Source: Acuticoccus sp. MNP-M23 (GTDB taxonomy: Bacteria; Pseudomonadota; Alphaproteobacteria; Rhizobiales; Amorphaceae). From it: DNA of 64,000 nt. The DNA lies in assembly GCF_031195445.1 (NCBI RefSeq), contig NZ_CP133480.1:2906501-2970500 (forward strand), written 5' to 3'. The notes below the pieces were generated by a model, which worked only from the letters and a program-made list of their open reading frames with translations, was not told the origin of the DNA and did no database searches. Both the position numbers and the translations under genes were made by a program. Below, in pieces: positions 36,734 through 45,441 of the stretch (its first letter is position 1; every line of letters starts with the position of its first letter).

Positions 36734-37951
36734 ATGCGGGGGCACATGATGGACAGGCAGACCAGCGGCATGCGGACAAGGGAAGGCACGGCGCGCGAGG
36801 TCTTCTTCGCGTTTTTGCCGCTGGGCTTCACGGCGTTTGGCGGGCCGGTGGCGCATCTGGGCTTTTTTCGCACGGCGTTCGTTGCGCGGCTTGGATGGCT
36901 GAGCGATGCCGCCTACGCCGATCTTGTCGCGCTTTGCCAGTTTTTGCCGGGGCCTGCCTCCAGCCAGGTGGGCATGGCGCTGGGTCTGCGCCGTGCCGGG
37001 CTGCCCGGCCTGTTGTGTGCGTGGCTTGCCTTCACGCTGCCGTCGGCCCTGGCGCTTGGGGCCTTCGGGCTCTTCTTGTCCCGCAGCGGGCTTGATCTTG
37101 CGGGTGCGGGGTGGATTGCCGGCCTCAAGGCCGCGGCGGTGGCAGTGGTGGCCAATGCGCTTCTCGGCATGGCGGGCACGCTGGCGGCCACGCGGGCGCG
37201 CGCGACCATTGCCGCTTTGGCCGCCATTGCGGTTCTGCTGACGCCCTGGCCGGCCGCAACGCAGCTCGCCGTCATCCTCGCCGGGGGTGTGGCCGGGCTG
37301 CTTCTCGGCGGCGTTGCGGCGCCGGCGGATGCCGAGGCTGTGCCGCCGCGGACCGTGAGCCGACCCATCGGCATCGGTGCGCTGGTTCTGTTCGTGCTGC
37401 TGCTTGCGGCATTGCCGGTTCTCCAGTCATTCGGCGGCGGGGCGGACCTGTTTGCGCGGGTGGCGCGGGCCGGAGCGCTGGTATTCGGCGGCGGCCACGT
37501 CGTCCTCCCCCTCCTCGAAGGGGAGCTTCACGCCATGGTGGGTGAGGGGGCCTTCCTCGCCGGATATGGGGCAGCGCAGGCTGTGCCCGGGCCACTTTTC
37601 ACGTTTGCCGCTTATCTGGGCGCCGTTGCCTCACCTTTTGGCGGTGCGGCCGGGGCGGCGGTGGCGCTGGTTGCCATCTTCCTGCCCGGCGCGCTGCTGG
37701 TGGTCGGCGTCATGCCGTTCTGGGAGGATCTGCGGCGCAGTGCGTTGGCCCTTCGCGCGCTGGCGGGGGTCAACGCTGCCGTTGTCGGCCTTCTCGCGGC
37801 AGTCTTCTACGATCCTGTATTTTTGCGCGGTGTGCCGGATCAGACGTCCCTTGTGGTCGCCATTGCCGCGTTCTGCGCACTTCGCTTCTGGGCAGTGGCG
37901 CCATGGGCTGTGGTGCTGTGCGCCGGTGCTGCCGGCTGGGCAATTCTCTAG
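36734..37951 (+). CDS. chrA: Chromate transporter ChrA-family permease
   Basis: A 405-residue long-chain CHR protein. The first half has FGGPVAHLGFFRTAFV and ALCQFLPGPASSQVGMALG; the second half repeats the pattern with FGGGHVVLPLLEGEL and AAQAVPGPLFTFAAYLG. The family exports chromate with about 10-13 membrane segments. I chose the ATG at 36734 for its GGGGAAGA ribosome site; 36746 or 36749 are possible. No chrB regulator is adjacent, so a different substrate or constitutive expression is possible. Confidence 0.9.
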   Translation: MRGHMMDRQTSGMRTREGTAREVFFAFLPLGFTAFGGPVAHLGFFRTAFVARLGWLSDAAYADLVALCQFLPGPASSQVGMALGLRRAGLPGLLCAWLAFTLPSALALGAFGLFLSRSGLDLAGAGWIAGLKAAAVAVVANALLGMAGTLAATRARATIAALAAIAVLLTPWPAATQLAVILAGGVAGLLLGGVAAPADAEAVPPRTVSRPIGIGALVLFVLLLAALPVLQSFGGGADLFARVARAGALVFGGGHVVLPLLEGELHAMVGEGAFLAGYGAAQAVPGPLFTFAAYLGAVASPFGGAAGAAVALVAIFLPGALLVVGVMPFWEDLRRSALALRALAGVNAAVVGLLAAVFYDPVFLRGVPDQTSLVVAIAAFCALRFWAVAPWAVVLCAGAAGWAIL

Positions 37952-37968
37952 GCTTTCTGCGGCAAGAA

Positions 37969-37993
37969 TTGTAAAAAACATCAGCGTTTACAA
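37969..37993. promoter_or_regulatory. Inverted repeat upstream of the sigma-54 promoter (candidate enhancer site)
   Basis: TTGTAAA-N11-TTTACAA is a perfect 7-bp inverted repeat, centred about 87 bases before the predicted transcription start. That spacing is usual for an enhancer-binding-protein site. A second repeat CGTAA-N15-TTACG lies at 38011-38035. The sequence is not a canonical NtrC site. Confidence 0.5.
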
Positions 37994-38040
37994 GGCTACG
38001 CGAAAAAAGACGTAACCACCACAATTGGCATTACGACTAT

Positions 38041-38056
38041 TGGCACGAACGTTGCT
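38041..38056 (+). promoter_or_regulatory. Sigma-54 (RpoN) promoter for the branched-chain-type ABC operon
   Basis: TGGCACGAACGTTGCT matches the RpoN consensus TGGCACG-N4-TTGCW at every defined base, with the GG and GC dinucleotides exactly 10 bases apart. It lies in a gene-free 204-base region, 100 bases before the binding-protein ATG. The predicted start is near 38068. Confidence 0.85.
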
Positions 38057-38155
38057 GCCGAAATCCAGCAACCGGCCGTGGCGCGGGTGACTGACATCAC
38101 CTGCGAAGCGGTCTCTTTCACGGACTCAAGACCCGTGCCAACGGAAGGGAGCCAC

Positions 38156-39376
38156 ATGACCTCGATTGCAATTGCCAAAGTTGCCCGCCGCGCCGCTCTC
38201 GGCGCTCTCCTTGCTGCCACCAGCCTCACCCCCGCGCTTGCGCAGGACGAAGACGGCGTCCTGAAGATCGGCGCTCCGCTCGCGCTCACCGGCGGCCTCG
38301 CCGACGAGGGCAAGAAGCAGGAAGACGTCTGGAACCTGTGGGCCGAGAAGGCCAACGCCGCAGGCGGCGTCGAGGTCGGCGGCCAGACGCTGCCTGTCGA
38401 GTTCGTGGAGTACGACTACCAGACCGAAGGCAACCGCGCCGGCCAGCTCGCCGAGCGCCTCATCACCGAGGACAATGTCGACGTCCTGATGGCCCCCTTC
38501 GGCTCGGGCCACACCAAGATCATCGCCGCCGTCGCCGAGCGCTACCAGGTGCCGCTGATCGCCTGCGTCGCGTCCTCCACCTCGGTCTACGACCAGGGCT
38601 TCCAGTACCTTTTCGGAACGCTCGCCCCCAACACCGGCATGACCGAGTCGATGGTCGCCTACTTCAAGGAGAAGATGCCGGACATCTCCAAGGTCGCGAT
38701 CCTCGGCCGTGACGACGTGTTCCCCAAATCCATGGCAACCGCCCTTGCCGCATCCGCTGAATCGGCCGGCCTCGACGTCGTCTACAACGAGCTCTACGCC
38801 GTCGGCACGCTCGACCATGCCACCGCCATCTCCGCCATCAAGGGCGCAGAGCCGGACTGGATCTACATGACCGGCTACACGCAGGACCTGATCCTCGGCC
38901 GCAAGCAGATGCAGGACCTTGGCGTCACCGCACCGATCATCACCATGGTGACGGGCCCCGCCTACAAGGAGTTCACCGAAGGCCTCGGCGAGCTGGCCGA
39001 CGGCGTGACCAGCTCCACCTGGTGGCACCACGCGACCGCCTACGAGGACGCCACCGGCGTGTGGCCGACCACGGCAAGCTTCTATGAAGACTTCACCGCC
39101 AAGTTCGATACCGACCCGGACTATGTGCATGCCTCGTGCGCCGCAGCGGCCGACGTTCTCGTCAACGCCGTCAAGGAAGCCGGCTCCACCGACAAGCAGG
39201 CCGTCCGTGACGCACTCGCCGCCACCGACATCCTGACCTTCTACGGTCCGATCGACTTTGGCGACAACGGCATGAACCAGGGCCGCGAGATGCCGATCAT
39301 CCAGGTGCAGGGCGAGGGCATCAAGGTTCTCTACCCCGCCAACATCGCCGACGCCGACCTCACCGCGGTCGAGTAA
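38156..39376 (+). CDS. Branched-chain amino acid/amide-type ABC transporter binding protein
   Basis: A 406-residue type I periplasmic binding protein (LivK/UrtA/AmiC superfamily). It has a signal peptide of about 29 residues ending TPALAQ, then IGAPLALTGGLADEGKKQ, the loop VDVLMAPFGSGHTKIIAAVAE, and YMTGYTQDLILGRKQM. It begins the sigma-54-controlled operon. The ligand is likely an amino acid, amide or nitrogen heterocycle; the sequence does not distinguish these. The ATG at 38156 has ribosome site GGAAGGGA. A stem-loop follows the stop. Confidence 0.87.
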   Translation: MTSIAIAKVARRAALGALLAATSLTPALAQDEDGVLKIGAPLALTGGLADEGKKQEDVWNLWAEKANAAGGVEVGGQTLPVEFVEYDYQTEGNRAGQLAERLITEDNVDVLMAPFGSGHTKIIAAVAERYQVPLIACVASSTSVYDQGFQYLFGTLAPNTGMTESMVAYFKEKMPDISKVAILGRDDVFPKSMATALAASAESAGLDVVYNELYAVGTLDHATAISAIKGAEPDWIYMTGYTQDLILGRKQMQDLGVTAPIITMVTGPAYKEFTEGLGELADGVTSSTWWHHATAYEDATGVWPTTASFYEDFTAKFDTDPDYVHASCAAAADVLVNAVKEAGSTDKQAVRDALAATDILTFYGPIDFGDNGMNQGREMPIIQVQGEGIKVLYPANIADADLTAVE

Positions 39377-39383
39377 TTCCGCA

Positions 39384-39410
39384 CCGGGGCGCGCCTCAGG
39401 TGCGTCCCGG
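39384..39410 (+). repeat. GC stem-loop after the HAAT-type binding protein gene
   Basis: CCGGGGCGC (39384-39392) pairs with GCGTCCCGG (39402-39410), with one G-U pair, around a nine-base loop. It lies between the binding-protein stop and the AhpD-like gene. No T-tract follows. Confidence 0.5.
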
Positions 39411-39429
39411 CCCCCAAACGGAGGTCGCC

Positions 39430-39978
39430 ATGCCGCATTTCCCGTCCATGCCCGACGATGCGCTCGTCAAGGACATTTACCCCTTCAAGCCGGCCCTTTT
39501 CCGCGACTGGTGCAAGGTCGAGGAAGCGATCATGCGCGGCCCTTCCGCGTTTTCGCCCGGCGAGCGCGAGATGATGGGCGCCTACTGCTCCCGCCTCAAC
39601 GACTGCACCTACTGCTACTCCTCGCACTCTGAAACGGCGATCCTCTTCGGCATCGACCCGCCGGTGTTCGAGGCGCTGATGGAAGGGGTCGACACCGCCC
39701 CCATCGACGAGAAGCTGAAGCCCGTCTTCCGCTACCTCAAGGTGCTCACGCTGGAGCCCTACAAGATCACGCAGACGCTCGCGAACGCCGTGTTCGATGC
39801 TGGCTGGAGTGAAGACGCGCTGCAGGAGGCGATCCTCGTCTGCTGCGCCTACGCCTTCATGAACCGCCTCGTCGACGGCCACGGCCTGCCGTCCGACCCC
39901 ACTCTCTTCAAGGCCCGCGCCAAGCGGCACTTCGAGGAGGGCTACGTCGCCCAGTACGCCACAGAAACCACGGACTGA
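39430..39978 (+). CDS. AhpD-like/carboxymuconolactone decarboxylase-family protein in the ABC operon
   Basis: A 182-residue all-helical protein of the AhpD/CMD superfamily. The redox motif is CTYCYSSH, with Cys59, Cys62 and His66 spaced as in AhpD-type peroxidase-related proteins. The length fits the uncharacterised peroxidase-related group. It sits between the binding-protein and permease genes, an unusual place for a redox enzyme. Its ATG has a good GGAGG ribosome site. It could protect the pathway from peroxide or reduce a substrate-derived species; the function is not established. Confidence 0.85.
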   Translation: MPHFPSMPDDALVKDIYPFKPALFRDWCKVEEAIMRGPSAFSPGEREMMGAYCSRLNDCTYCYSSHSETAILFGIDPPVFEALMEGVDTAPIDEKLKPVFRYLKVLTLEPYKITQTLANAVFDAGWSEDALQEAILVCCAYAFMNRLVDGHGLPSDPTLFKARAKRHFEEGYVAQYATETTD

Positions 39979-39986
39979 TCCACCCC

Positions 39987-40847
39987 ATGGATATTGCCCA
40001 GATTGTCGTCAACGGCGTCGTCCTCGGCGCCCTCTACGCCTGCATCGCGATCGGCTTTTCGCTGGTGTGGGGCGTTCTCAACATCATCAACATGCTGCAC
40101 GGCAGCTTCATCATTCTGGGCGGGTACCTCACCTGGTTCGCCTACCAGTACATGGGCGTGAACCCGATCATCGTCCTGCCGTTCGTCGCCATCGCGCTCT
40201 ACGGGCTCGGCTACGCGATCCAGTACATCTTCATCAACAAGGTGGTGACGGCGCCGGTCCTGACCACGCTGACGCTCACCTTCGGCCTCGACATGATCCT
40301 CTACAACCTGATGACGGTGACCTTCACCGCCACCCCGCGCCGCGTGACGCTGGACCTTGGCACGGTGGACCTCTTCGGCATCTTCATGCCGGTCGATCGC
40401 ATCCTCGGCATGGCGCTGGCGCTTCTCCTCACCGGGCTCCTCTACGTGGTGATGCGCGGCTCCAAGATCGGCCGCGCCATTGTCGCCGTGCGCATGGACC
40501 GGCAGGCGGCGGCGCTGATGGGCATCCGCGTCAACCGCATCTACGCCATCACCTTCGGCATCGGCGCGTTGATGGCAGGTGCCGCGGGCGCGGTGTTCGC
40601 GATGGTGTTCCCCGTCACCACCAACCTGACCGGCGCGTTTCTCGGCAAGGCGTTTGTCGTTTGCGTGATCGGCGGGCTTGGCAGTGTGCCGGGTGCTCTG
40701 GTGGGCGGCATGGCGCTCGGCCTGATCGAGAGCTTTGCGGGCTACTTCTTCGGGCCGCAGCACGCCATCACGCTCGGCTTTGTCGTGATGCTGGTCCTCC
40801 TCCTCGTCCGTCCCACCGGCCTTGTCGGCGTGAAGGGGTACGAATGA
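39987..40847 (+). CDS. livH: Branched-chain-type ABC transporter permease LivH family
   Basis: A 286-residue inner-membrane permease. Landmarks are VVLGALYACIAIGFSLVWGV, NIINMLHGSFIILGGYLTW and VCVIGGLGSVPGALVGGMAL. It forms the channel with the LivM-type subunit. Its stop overlaps the start of the next permease by four bases (ATGA). Confidence 0.92.
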   Translation: MDIAQIVVNGVVLGALYACIAIGFSLVWGVLNIINMLHGSFIILGGYLTWFAYQYMGVNPIIVLPFVAIALYGLGYAIQYIFINKVVTAPVLTTLTLTFGLDMILYNLMTVTFTATPRRVTLDLGTVDLFGIFMPVDRILGMALALLLTGLLYVVMRGSKIGRAIVAVRMDRQAAALMGIRVNRIYAITFGIGALMAGAAGAVFAMVFPVTTNLTGAFLGKAFVVCVIGGLGSVPGALVGGMALGLIESFAGYFFGPQHAITLGFVVMLVLLLVRPTGLVGVKGYE

Positions 40848-41815
40848 TGCCGGGTTCTCTCAAATACGTCATCTTTGCGGCCTGGGTCGCGCTGCTACTG
40901 GCCTCGCCCTTCCTCGGCGGCAACTACATCGTGCGTATCGCGATCTCCATCGCCATGTTCTCCGCACTCGCCCTGTCGTGGAATTTCATCGGCGGCTTCA
41001 CCGGCTACCCCTCGTTTGCCACCGCCGCCTTCTACGGCCTCGGCTGTTACGCGGGCGCTCTGGTGCAGCGGGCGGGGATGCCGGCGGCCGTCGCATGGGT
41101 GTTTGCGGGGCTGTTCGTTGCCCTCTTCGCGCTGGCGCTGGGCGCGATCATCCTGCGCCTCAAGGGGCACTACTTTGCCATCGGCTCCATCGCCATCGTG
41201 GAGGTGACGCGGCTCGTCGTCTCGTCCTGGGGCAGCCTCACCGGCGGCGGCAACGGGCTCAACGTGCCGCTCCTTCAGGGCGGGCCGCAGTACGTGTCCA
41301 TGCTGGTGCTTTACGTGATGGTCGGCGTGATGCTTCTCGCCTTCGCCGCCACCGTGCTGGTCGACCGCGGACGGCTCGGCTTCGGCCTCCGCTGCATCAA
41401 CCAGAACGAGGACGCCGCCGACATGGTCGGCATCGACGTCACCCGCTACAAGATCGCAGCCTTCGGCCTCTCGGCGCTTTTCTGCGGCATTGTCGGCGCG
41501 GTTTACGCCTCCTGGGTCGGCTACATCGACCCGACGGATTCCTTCTCCATCCTGCTGACGGTGAAAGTGCCGGTGATTGCGATGTTGGGCGGGGCGGGCA
41601 CTGTTCTCGGCCCCGTGCTCGGCGCCGGTGTGTTCGTGATTTTGGAGGAATATTTCTGGGCGAACTTCCTTGACTGGAACCGCGCGATCCTTGGCGGGAT
41701 CATCGTGTTCCTGATCTTCTTCCTGCCCGGCGGCATCCTGCGGCTCGACTATCGCAAGACGCTGAAGCGCCTTTCCGGCAGCCGCAACATCGCGCCAAAG
41801 GAGACGCGGGCATGA
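40844..41815 (+). CDS. livM: Branched-chain-type ABC transporter permease LivM family
   Basis: A 323-residue permease with LSWNFIGGFTGYPSFATAAF, ILRLKGHYFAIGSIAIVE and MLGGAGTVLGPVLGAGVFVI as landmarks. Two in-frame ATGs (40844, 40847) overlap the livH stop. The last four bases overlap livG. Confidence 0.92.
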   Translation: MMPGSLKYVIFAAWVALLLASPFLGGNYIVRIAISIAMFSALALSWNFIGGFTGYPSFATAAFYGLGCYAGALVQRAGMPAAVAWVFAGLFVALFALALGAIILRLKGHYFAIGSIAIVEVTRLVVSSWGSLTGGGNGLNVPLLQGGPQYVSMLVLYVMVGVMLLAFAATVLVDRGRLGFGLRCINQNEDAADMVGIDVTRYKIAAFGLSALFCGIVGAVYASWVGYIDPTDSFSILLTVKVPVIAMLGGAGTVLGPVLGAGVFVILEEYFWANFLDWNRAILGGIIVFLIFFLPGGILRLDYRKTLKRLSGSRNIAPKETRA

Positions 41816-42558
41816 GCATTCTGGAACTCGAGCACGTCTCCAAGGCGTTCGGCGGCATTCAGGCCACCAACGACGTCTCGTTCGGGCTGGAGGAGGGCGA
41901 GATCGTCGGCCTCATCGGTCCGAACGGGGCCGGCAAGACGACGCTCGTTAACCTCATCACCGGCGTTCACACCCCGTCGGCCGGCTCGATCCGCTTCGCT
42001 GGCGAGGACGTGACGCGCCAGCACCCCTTCCAGGCCGCCCGCCGGGGCCTTGCCCGCACGTTCCAGATCGTGCAGCCGTTTCCTGAAATGACGGTGGTGG
42101 AGAACGTCGCCGCCGGTGCCCTGTTCGGCGGCGGTGCGGCATCCAAGCGCGCCGCGATGGATCTGGCGCGCAAGGAGCTGGAGTTCGTCGGCCTTGGTGC
42201 GGTGGCGGACGAGCCCGCCTCGGCGCTGACGCTCCCCAACCGCAAGCGGCTGGAGCTCGCCAAGAGCCTTGCCATGAAGCCCAAGGTGCTGCTGCTGGAC
42301 GAGGTCAATGCCGGCCTCAACGCCGCCGAGATCGACGGTGCGCTCGACCTCATCCGCGCCATCGCGGGGCGGGGCGTGACGATCCTCCTCATCGAGCATC
42401 TGATGAAGGTGGTCCTCTCCATCTCCCAGCGCATTCTGGTGCTCCACCATGGCGAGCTGATCGCATCCGGCGCGCCAAAGGCCGTGGTGGAAGACCCGGC
42501 CGTGATCGAAGCCTATCTCGGCGCCAAGTTCGCCGCCCGCTACAAGATGGAGGCCTGA
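41812..42558 (+). CDS. livG: Branched-chain-type ABC transporter ATPase LivG family
   Basis: A 248-residue ATPase. Walker A is GPNGAGKTT. The signature region is degenerate ([16 protein letters not shown] instead of LSGGQ), a feature of several LivG-type proteins. Walker B is [12 protein letters not shown] and the H-loop is LLIEHLM. Together with LivF it powers uptake. It starts inside the livM stop. Confidence 0.92.
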   Translation: MSILELEHVSKAFGGIQATNDVSFGLEEGEIVGLIGPNGAGKTTLVNLITGVHTPSAGSIRFAGEDVTRQHPFQAARRGLARTFQIVQPFPEMTVVENVAAGALFGGGAASKRAAMDLARKELEFVGLGAVADEPASALTLPNRKRLELAKSLAMKPKVLLLDEVNAGLNAAEIDGALDLIRAIAGRGVTILLIEHLMKVVLSISQRILVLHHGELIASGAPKAVVEDPAVIEAYLGAKFAARYKMEA

Positions 42559-42559
42559 C

Positions 42560-43270
42560 GTGTCGCTTCTCGAAGTCAAGAATCTCGAGGCCGGTTACGG
42601 CGACGTGCAGGTGCTGTGGGACGTCTCGATCAGTGTCAAGCGTGGCGAGATCGCCTGCATCGTCGGGTCCAACGGCGCCGGCAAGACGACGCTCCTGCGC
42701 ACCATCTCGGGTCTCGTTCAGCCCAAGGGCGGCAGCATCAGCTTCGATGGTGAGGACATCGGCGGCAAGACGCCCGACCATGTGCTCGGCCGCGGCATCG
42801 CCCACGTTCCGGAGGGCCGGCGCCTCTTCAAGGGCCTGTCCGTGCGCGACAACCTGATGCTCGGCGCCTATCTGCGCTCCGATCAGGACGGCATCGCCAA
42901 GGATCTGGAGCACGTCATGGACGTCTTCCCGATCCTGCGCGAGCGCCAGCACCAGGACGCCAGCACCCTGTCGGGCGGCGAGCAGCAGATGTGCGCCATC
43001 GGCCGGGGCATCCTCTCCCGCCCCGCGCTCCTGATGATCGACGAGCTTTCGCTCGGCCTCGCGCCGCGGCTGGTGGACCGCCTTGGCGAGGCGCTGATCG
43101 AGATCAACAAGGCGGGGCTCACCATCCTTCTCGTGGAGCAGGACGTGATGACCGCGTTCGAGATCGCAACCGAGGCCTTCGTGATCGAGACCGGCCGCAC
43201 CACCATGTCCGGCACCACGGCGGATCTGGGGGACGACCCGAAGATCCGCGAAGCCTACATGGGGCTGTGA
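42560..43270 (+). CDS. livF: Branched-chain-type ABC transporter ATPase LivF family
   Basis: A 236-residue ATPase with Walker A GSNGAGKTT, the Q-loop area IAHVPEGRRLF, signature LSGGEQQMCAIGRGI and Walker B LLMIDELSLGLAP. The start is a GTG at 42560 behind GGAGG. Its last 16 bases overlap the convergent phosphoribosyltransferase gene, so both messages share an antisense end. Confidence 0.92.
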   Translation: MSLLEVKNLEAGYGDVQVLWDVSISVKRGEIACIVGSNGAGKTTLLRTISGLVQPKGGSISFDGEDIGGKTPDHVLGRGIAHVPEGRRLFKGLSVRDNLMLGAYLRSDQDGIAKDLEHVMDVFPILRERQHQDASTLSGGEQQMCAIGRGILSRPALLMIDELSLGLAPRLVDRLGEALIEINKAGLTILLVEQDVMTAFEIATEAFVIETGRTTMSGTTADLGDDPKIREAYMGL

Positions 43271-43977
43271 TCGAGGCTGCCGGGGATCGGCGTCCAGCCG
43301 GTCTCCACGCGGGTGAAGATGGGCGAGGCGAAGGCGCTCTTCACCCGGTCCGGCATGGCGGGGTCGACTGTGGCCAGCGCATCGCGCCACGCCGTCCCCT
43401 GCCGCATCGCCACCACAATGCGCTCCGGCGCACAGCCGAGCTTGCCCAGAAGGTGCAGCACGGAGACCATCGTGCCGCCGGTGGAGATTGCGTCGTCCAC
43501 CAGCACCACGCGCTTGCCTTCCAGCCGCGGCAGCGCGTTGGGATCGATGTAGACGCGCTTGCCGGCGCCGGGCGTGGTGATGGAGCGGACGGGCTCGGAC
43601 AGCGCCTCGTCGTACCAGAACTTGCGCGAGTAGCCGAGCGGCACGTAGTTGGTGTGCCCGAGGCGGCGGGCCATCTCGGGCGCGAACACCAGCCCGAGGG
43701 TCGGCATCCCGACCACCACGTCGGCGCCGTCCGCATGGCCGGCCATGATGTCCGACAGCGCATCGTTGACGGCGAACGAGGCGTGGTTGGCAATCAGCGA
43801 GGCGACGGCGCGCTCCCCGTCCGGCACCATGCGGATGGGAAGAACGAGGATGCGACCGTCGGTCAGCCGTGCGGGGTAGCCGTACTGGAACGGCGGCTCG
43901 GCGTTTCCGGCGGGATCGTCGGCAGGGAGGATCTGTTGCCAGAAATCAGTGGTGGGGCGGGTGAAATGACCTGTCAT
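43255..43977 (-). CDS. Phosphoribosyltransferase-domain protein
   Basis: A 240-residue protein with the type I phosphoribosyltransferase signature RVVLVDDAISTGGTM (PRPP-binding loop). Its N-terminal part contains VVVGMPTLGLVFAPEMARR, as in purine/adenine-type enzymes. The exact base substrate is not clear. It may salvage a base linked to the neighbouring pathway, which is inference. I prefer the ATG at 43977 to a TTG at 44016. Its start is only eight bases from the divergent Rieske gene, and its end overlaps livF. Confidence 0.8.
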   Translation of the reverse strand: MTGHFTRPTTDFWQQILPADDPAGNAEPPFQYGYPARLTDGRILVLPIRMVPDGERAVASLIANHASFAVNDALSDIMAGHADGADVVVGMPTLGLVFAPEMARRLGHTNYVPLGYSRKFWYDEALSEPVRSITTPGAGKRVYIDPNALPRLEGKRVVLVDDAISTGGTMVSVLHLLGKLGCAPERIVVAMRQGTAWRDALATVDPAMPDRVKSAFASPIFTRVETGWTPIPGSLDHSPM

Positions 43978-43985
43978 GGGCGGCC

Positions 43986-44327
43986 GTGACGGCTCCTCTT
44001 TGGCAACAAGTGGCAACGCTGGACGCGTTCGGCACCGGCAATCTGGCCGATGTGGTCGTCGGACGCGAGCTTGTCGTGCTGGTGCGCCGCAAATCGGGCG
44101 TTGCCGCCTACCAGGGTCTTTGTCCGCACGAATATGCGCGCCTGTCCGAAGGCCGCTTCGAGACTGATGATGAAGGCGAGTGGCTGACCTGCTCGCGCCA
44201 TCTCGCCCGCTTCCGGCTTTCGGATGGCGTTTGCCCGCGCGGCTGGCGCCTGCCGCCGCTGCGCCGCTACGCCGTCCGCGTGGAGGGCGAGGCGGTCTAT
44301 CTCGCCGACCCGCTCACGCCGCTCTGA
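43986..44327 (+). CDS. Rieske [2Fe-2S] ferredoxin-like protein
   Basis: A 113-residue protein with a Rieske cluster-binding pair: Cys46/His48 in CPHEY and Cys69/His72 in CSRH. The short length and lack of a membrane anchor fit a soluble ferredoxin component of a mono- or dioxygenase. No oxygenase partner lies beside it. Translation starts at a GTG at 43986. It is divergent from the phosphoribosyltransferase (eight bases) and convergent with the DUF1116 gene (seven bases). Confidence 0.88.
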   Translation: MTAPLWQQVATLDAFGTGNLADVVVGRELVVLVRRKSGVAAYQGLCPHEYARLSEGRFETDDEGEWLTCSRHLARFRLSDGVCPRGWRLPPLRRYAVRVEGEAVYLADPLTPL

Positions 44328-44334
44328 GCGCCGC

Positions 44335-45441
44335 TCACGGCCATGGCGCGACGCCGCGGCCGATGAGGCCGTGCGTGCCGGTCTCCTCCACCATCCCCAG
44401 CATGATGCCGAGCGTTTTGCGCGGGCGCGTCAGGTCGAGACCCAGGGCCACGTCGTCCGGGAACGACGGGTGGCGGCCGATATAGGCCTCGTGCGCGGCG
44501 GGGGAGAGGAAGGCGGCGGGAAGGTCGGGAAGGTTGGCACGCAGCGCCGGTGCGAAGCGGAGAGCGGCAGCGCCAAAGCCGAGCGCGTCGATGACAGCAC
44601 TATCGCCGATTGCGGGAAGGGGCGCGGTGCCCGCCGCATGGGGGCCTTCGGGTCGCTGTGCCGGCGCTGTCTGCCAACCGTCGCCGCTTGCGAGCTTCCA
44701 ACCCACCTCGCGGCCATTGCCGCCGCACGCAACCACCATGTCGCTGTCCGCCACACCGTCGCCTGCGGCCAGCATCAGCGCGGATGCGGCCATCACGATG
44801 TTGAGTGCGAACTGGCCGGCGGCATCGAGGTAGGCTTCGCTTTCTGACGACAGGCCGGTGAAGTGCTGGCGGATCGCGGCCTGCATGGCGGCGACGTTGC
44901 CGTGGAGGTCGTCGCCATTGACGAGGGCATCGGCCATCAGCGGCAAAAGCGGAACGGGCGCCTGGAGGCCGTGTGCAAGATCGGCGCCGATCCCGTCGGT
45001 GACGCTTTTCACCAGCGCCAGACCGTCCGCGCTGTCTCTGCCGAAGCGCAGCGCGATGGCGGGCGGGCCATCGTTGAGCGGCGAGACCTTTGCCGGTGCC
45101 TTGCCGTCAGCGTCCGTCACTTCCACGGCGAACATCGAGGGGCCGGCGACAAAGGCCAGCGGCGTCACGATGCCGAAATCCTGCGCCGGGGCGAAGTGGA
45201 TCTCCTGCGCGGCGATGGCGGCCCATCCGGCCTCGCTCCACCCCTCGTGAGCGAGTGCTGCAGCGGCGGCATTGCGCACCGGCTGCGGCACATCGCCAAG
45301 CGACGCGAACGGCGGGCCTGCATGAAAGAGCGTGCGCGGCGGCAGGTGGGCAACGAGTTCGCCGATTGGTGCGATGCGGGCCAGCTGCGGGCGGGCCGCG
45401 CACAGCGCCGCATGGGATGCGCGGGTGGCGGTGCTGCTCAT
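44335..45441 (-). CDS. DUF1116-family protein (AllG/YlbE-like)
   Basis: A 368-residue protein matching DUF1116: TLFHAGPPFASL near the N-terminus, GREVGWKLASGDGWQTAPAQ and AIGDSAVIDALGFG in the C-terminal half. E. coli YlbE, of this family, has been assigned as AllG, part of the oxamate carbamoyltransferase that ends allantoin breakdown. Its usual FdrA and YlbF partners are not in this window, so the role is open. It is the last gene of a coupled operon (ATG at 45441, four-base overlap). The homology was recognised from recalled family sequence and needs a search. Confidence 0.75.
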   Translation of the reverse strand: MSSTATRASHAALCAARPQLARIAPIGELVAHLPPRTLFHAGPPFASLGDVPQPVRNAAAAALAHEGWSEAGWAAIAAQEIHFAPAQDFGIVTPLAFVAGPSMFAVEVTDADGKAPAKVSPLNDGPPAIALRFGRDSADGLALVKSVTDGIGADLAHGLQAPVPLLPLMADALVNGDDLHGNVAAMQAAIRQHFTGLSSESEAYLDAAGQFALNIVMAASALMLAAGDGVADSDMVVACGGNGREVGWKLASGDGWQTAPAQRPEGPHAAGTAPLPAIGDSAVIDALGFGAAALRFAPALRANLPDLPAAFLSPAAHEAYIGRHPSFPDDVALGLDLTRPRKTLGIMLGMVEETGTHGLIGRGVAPWP

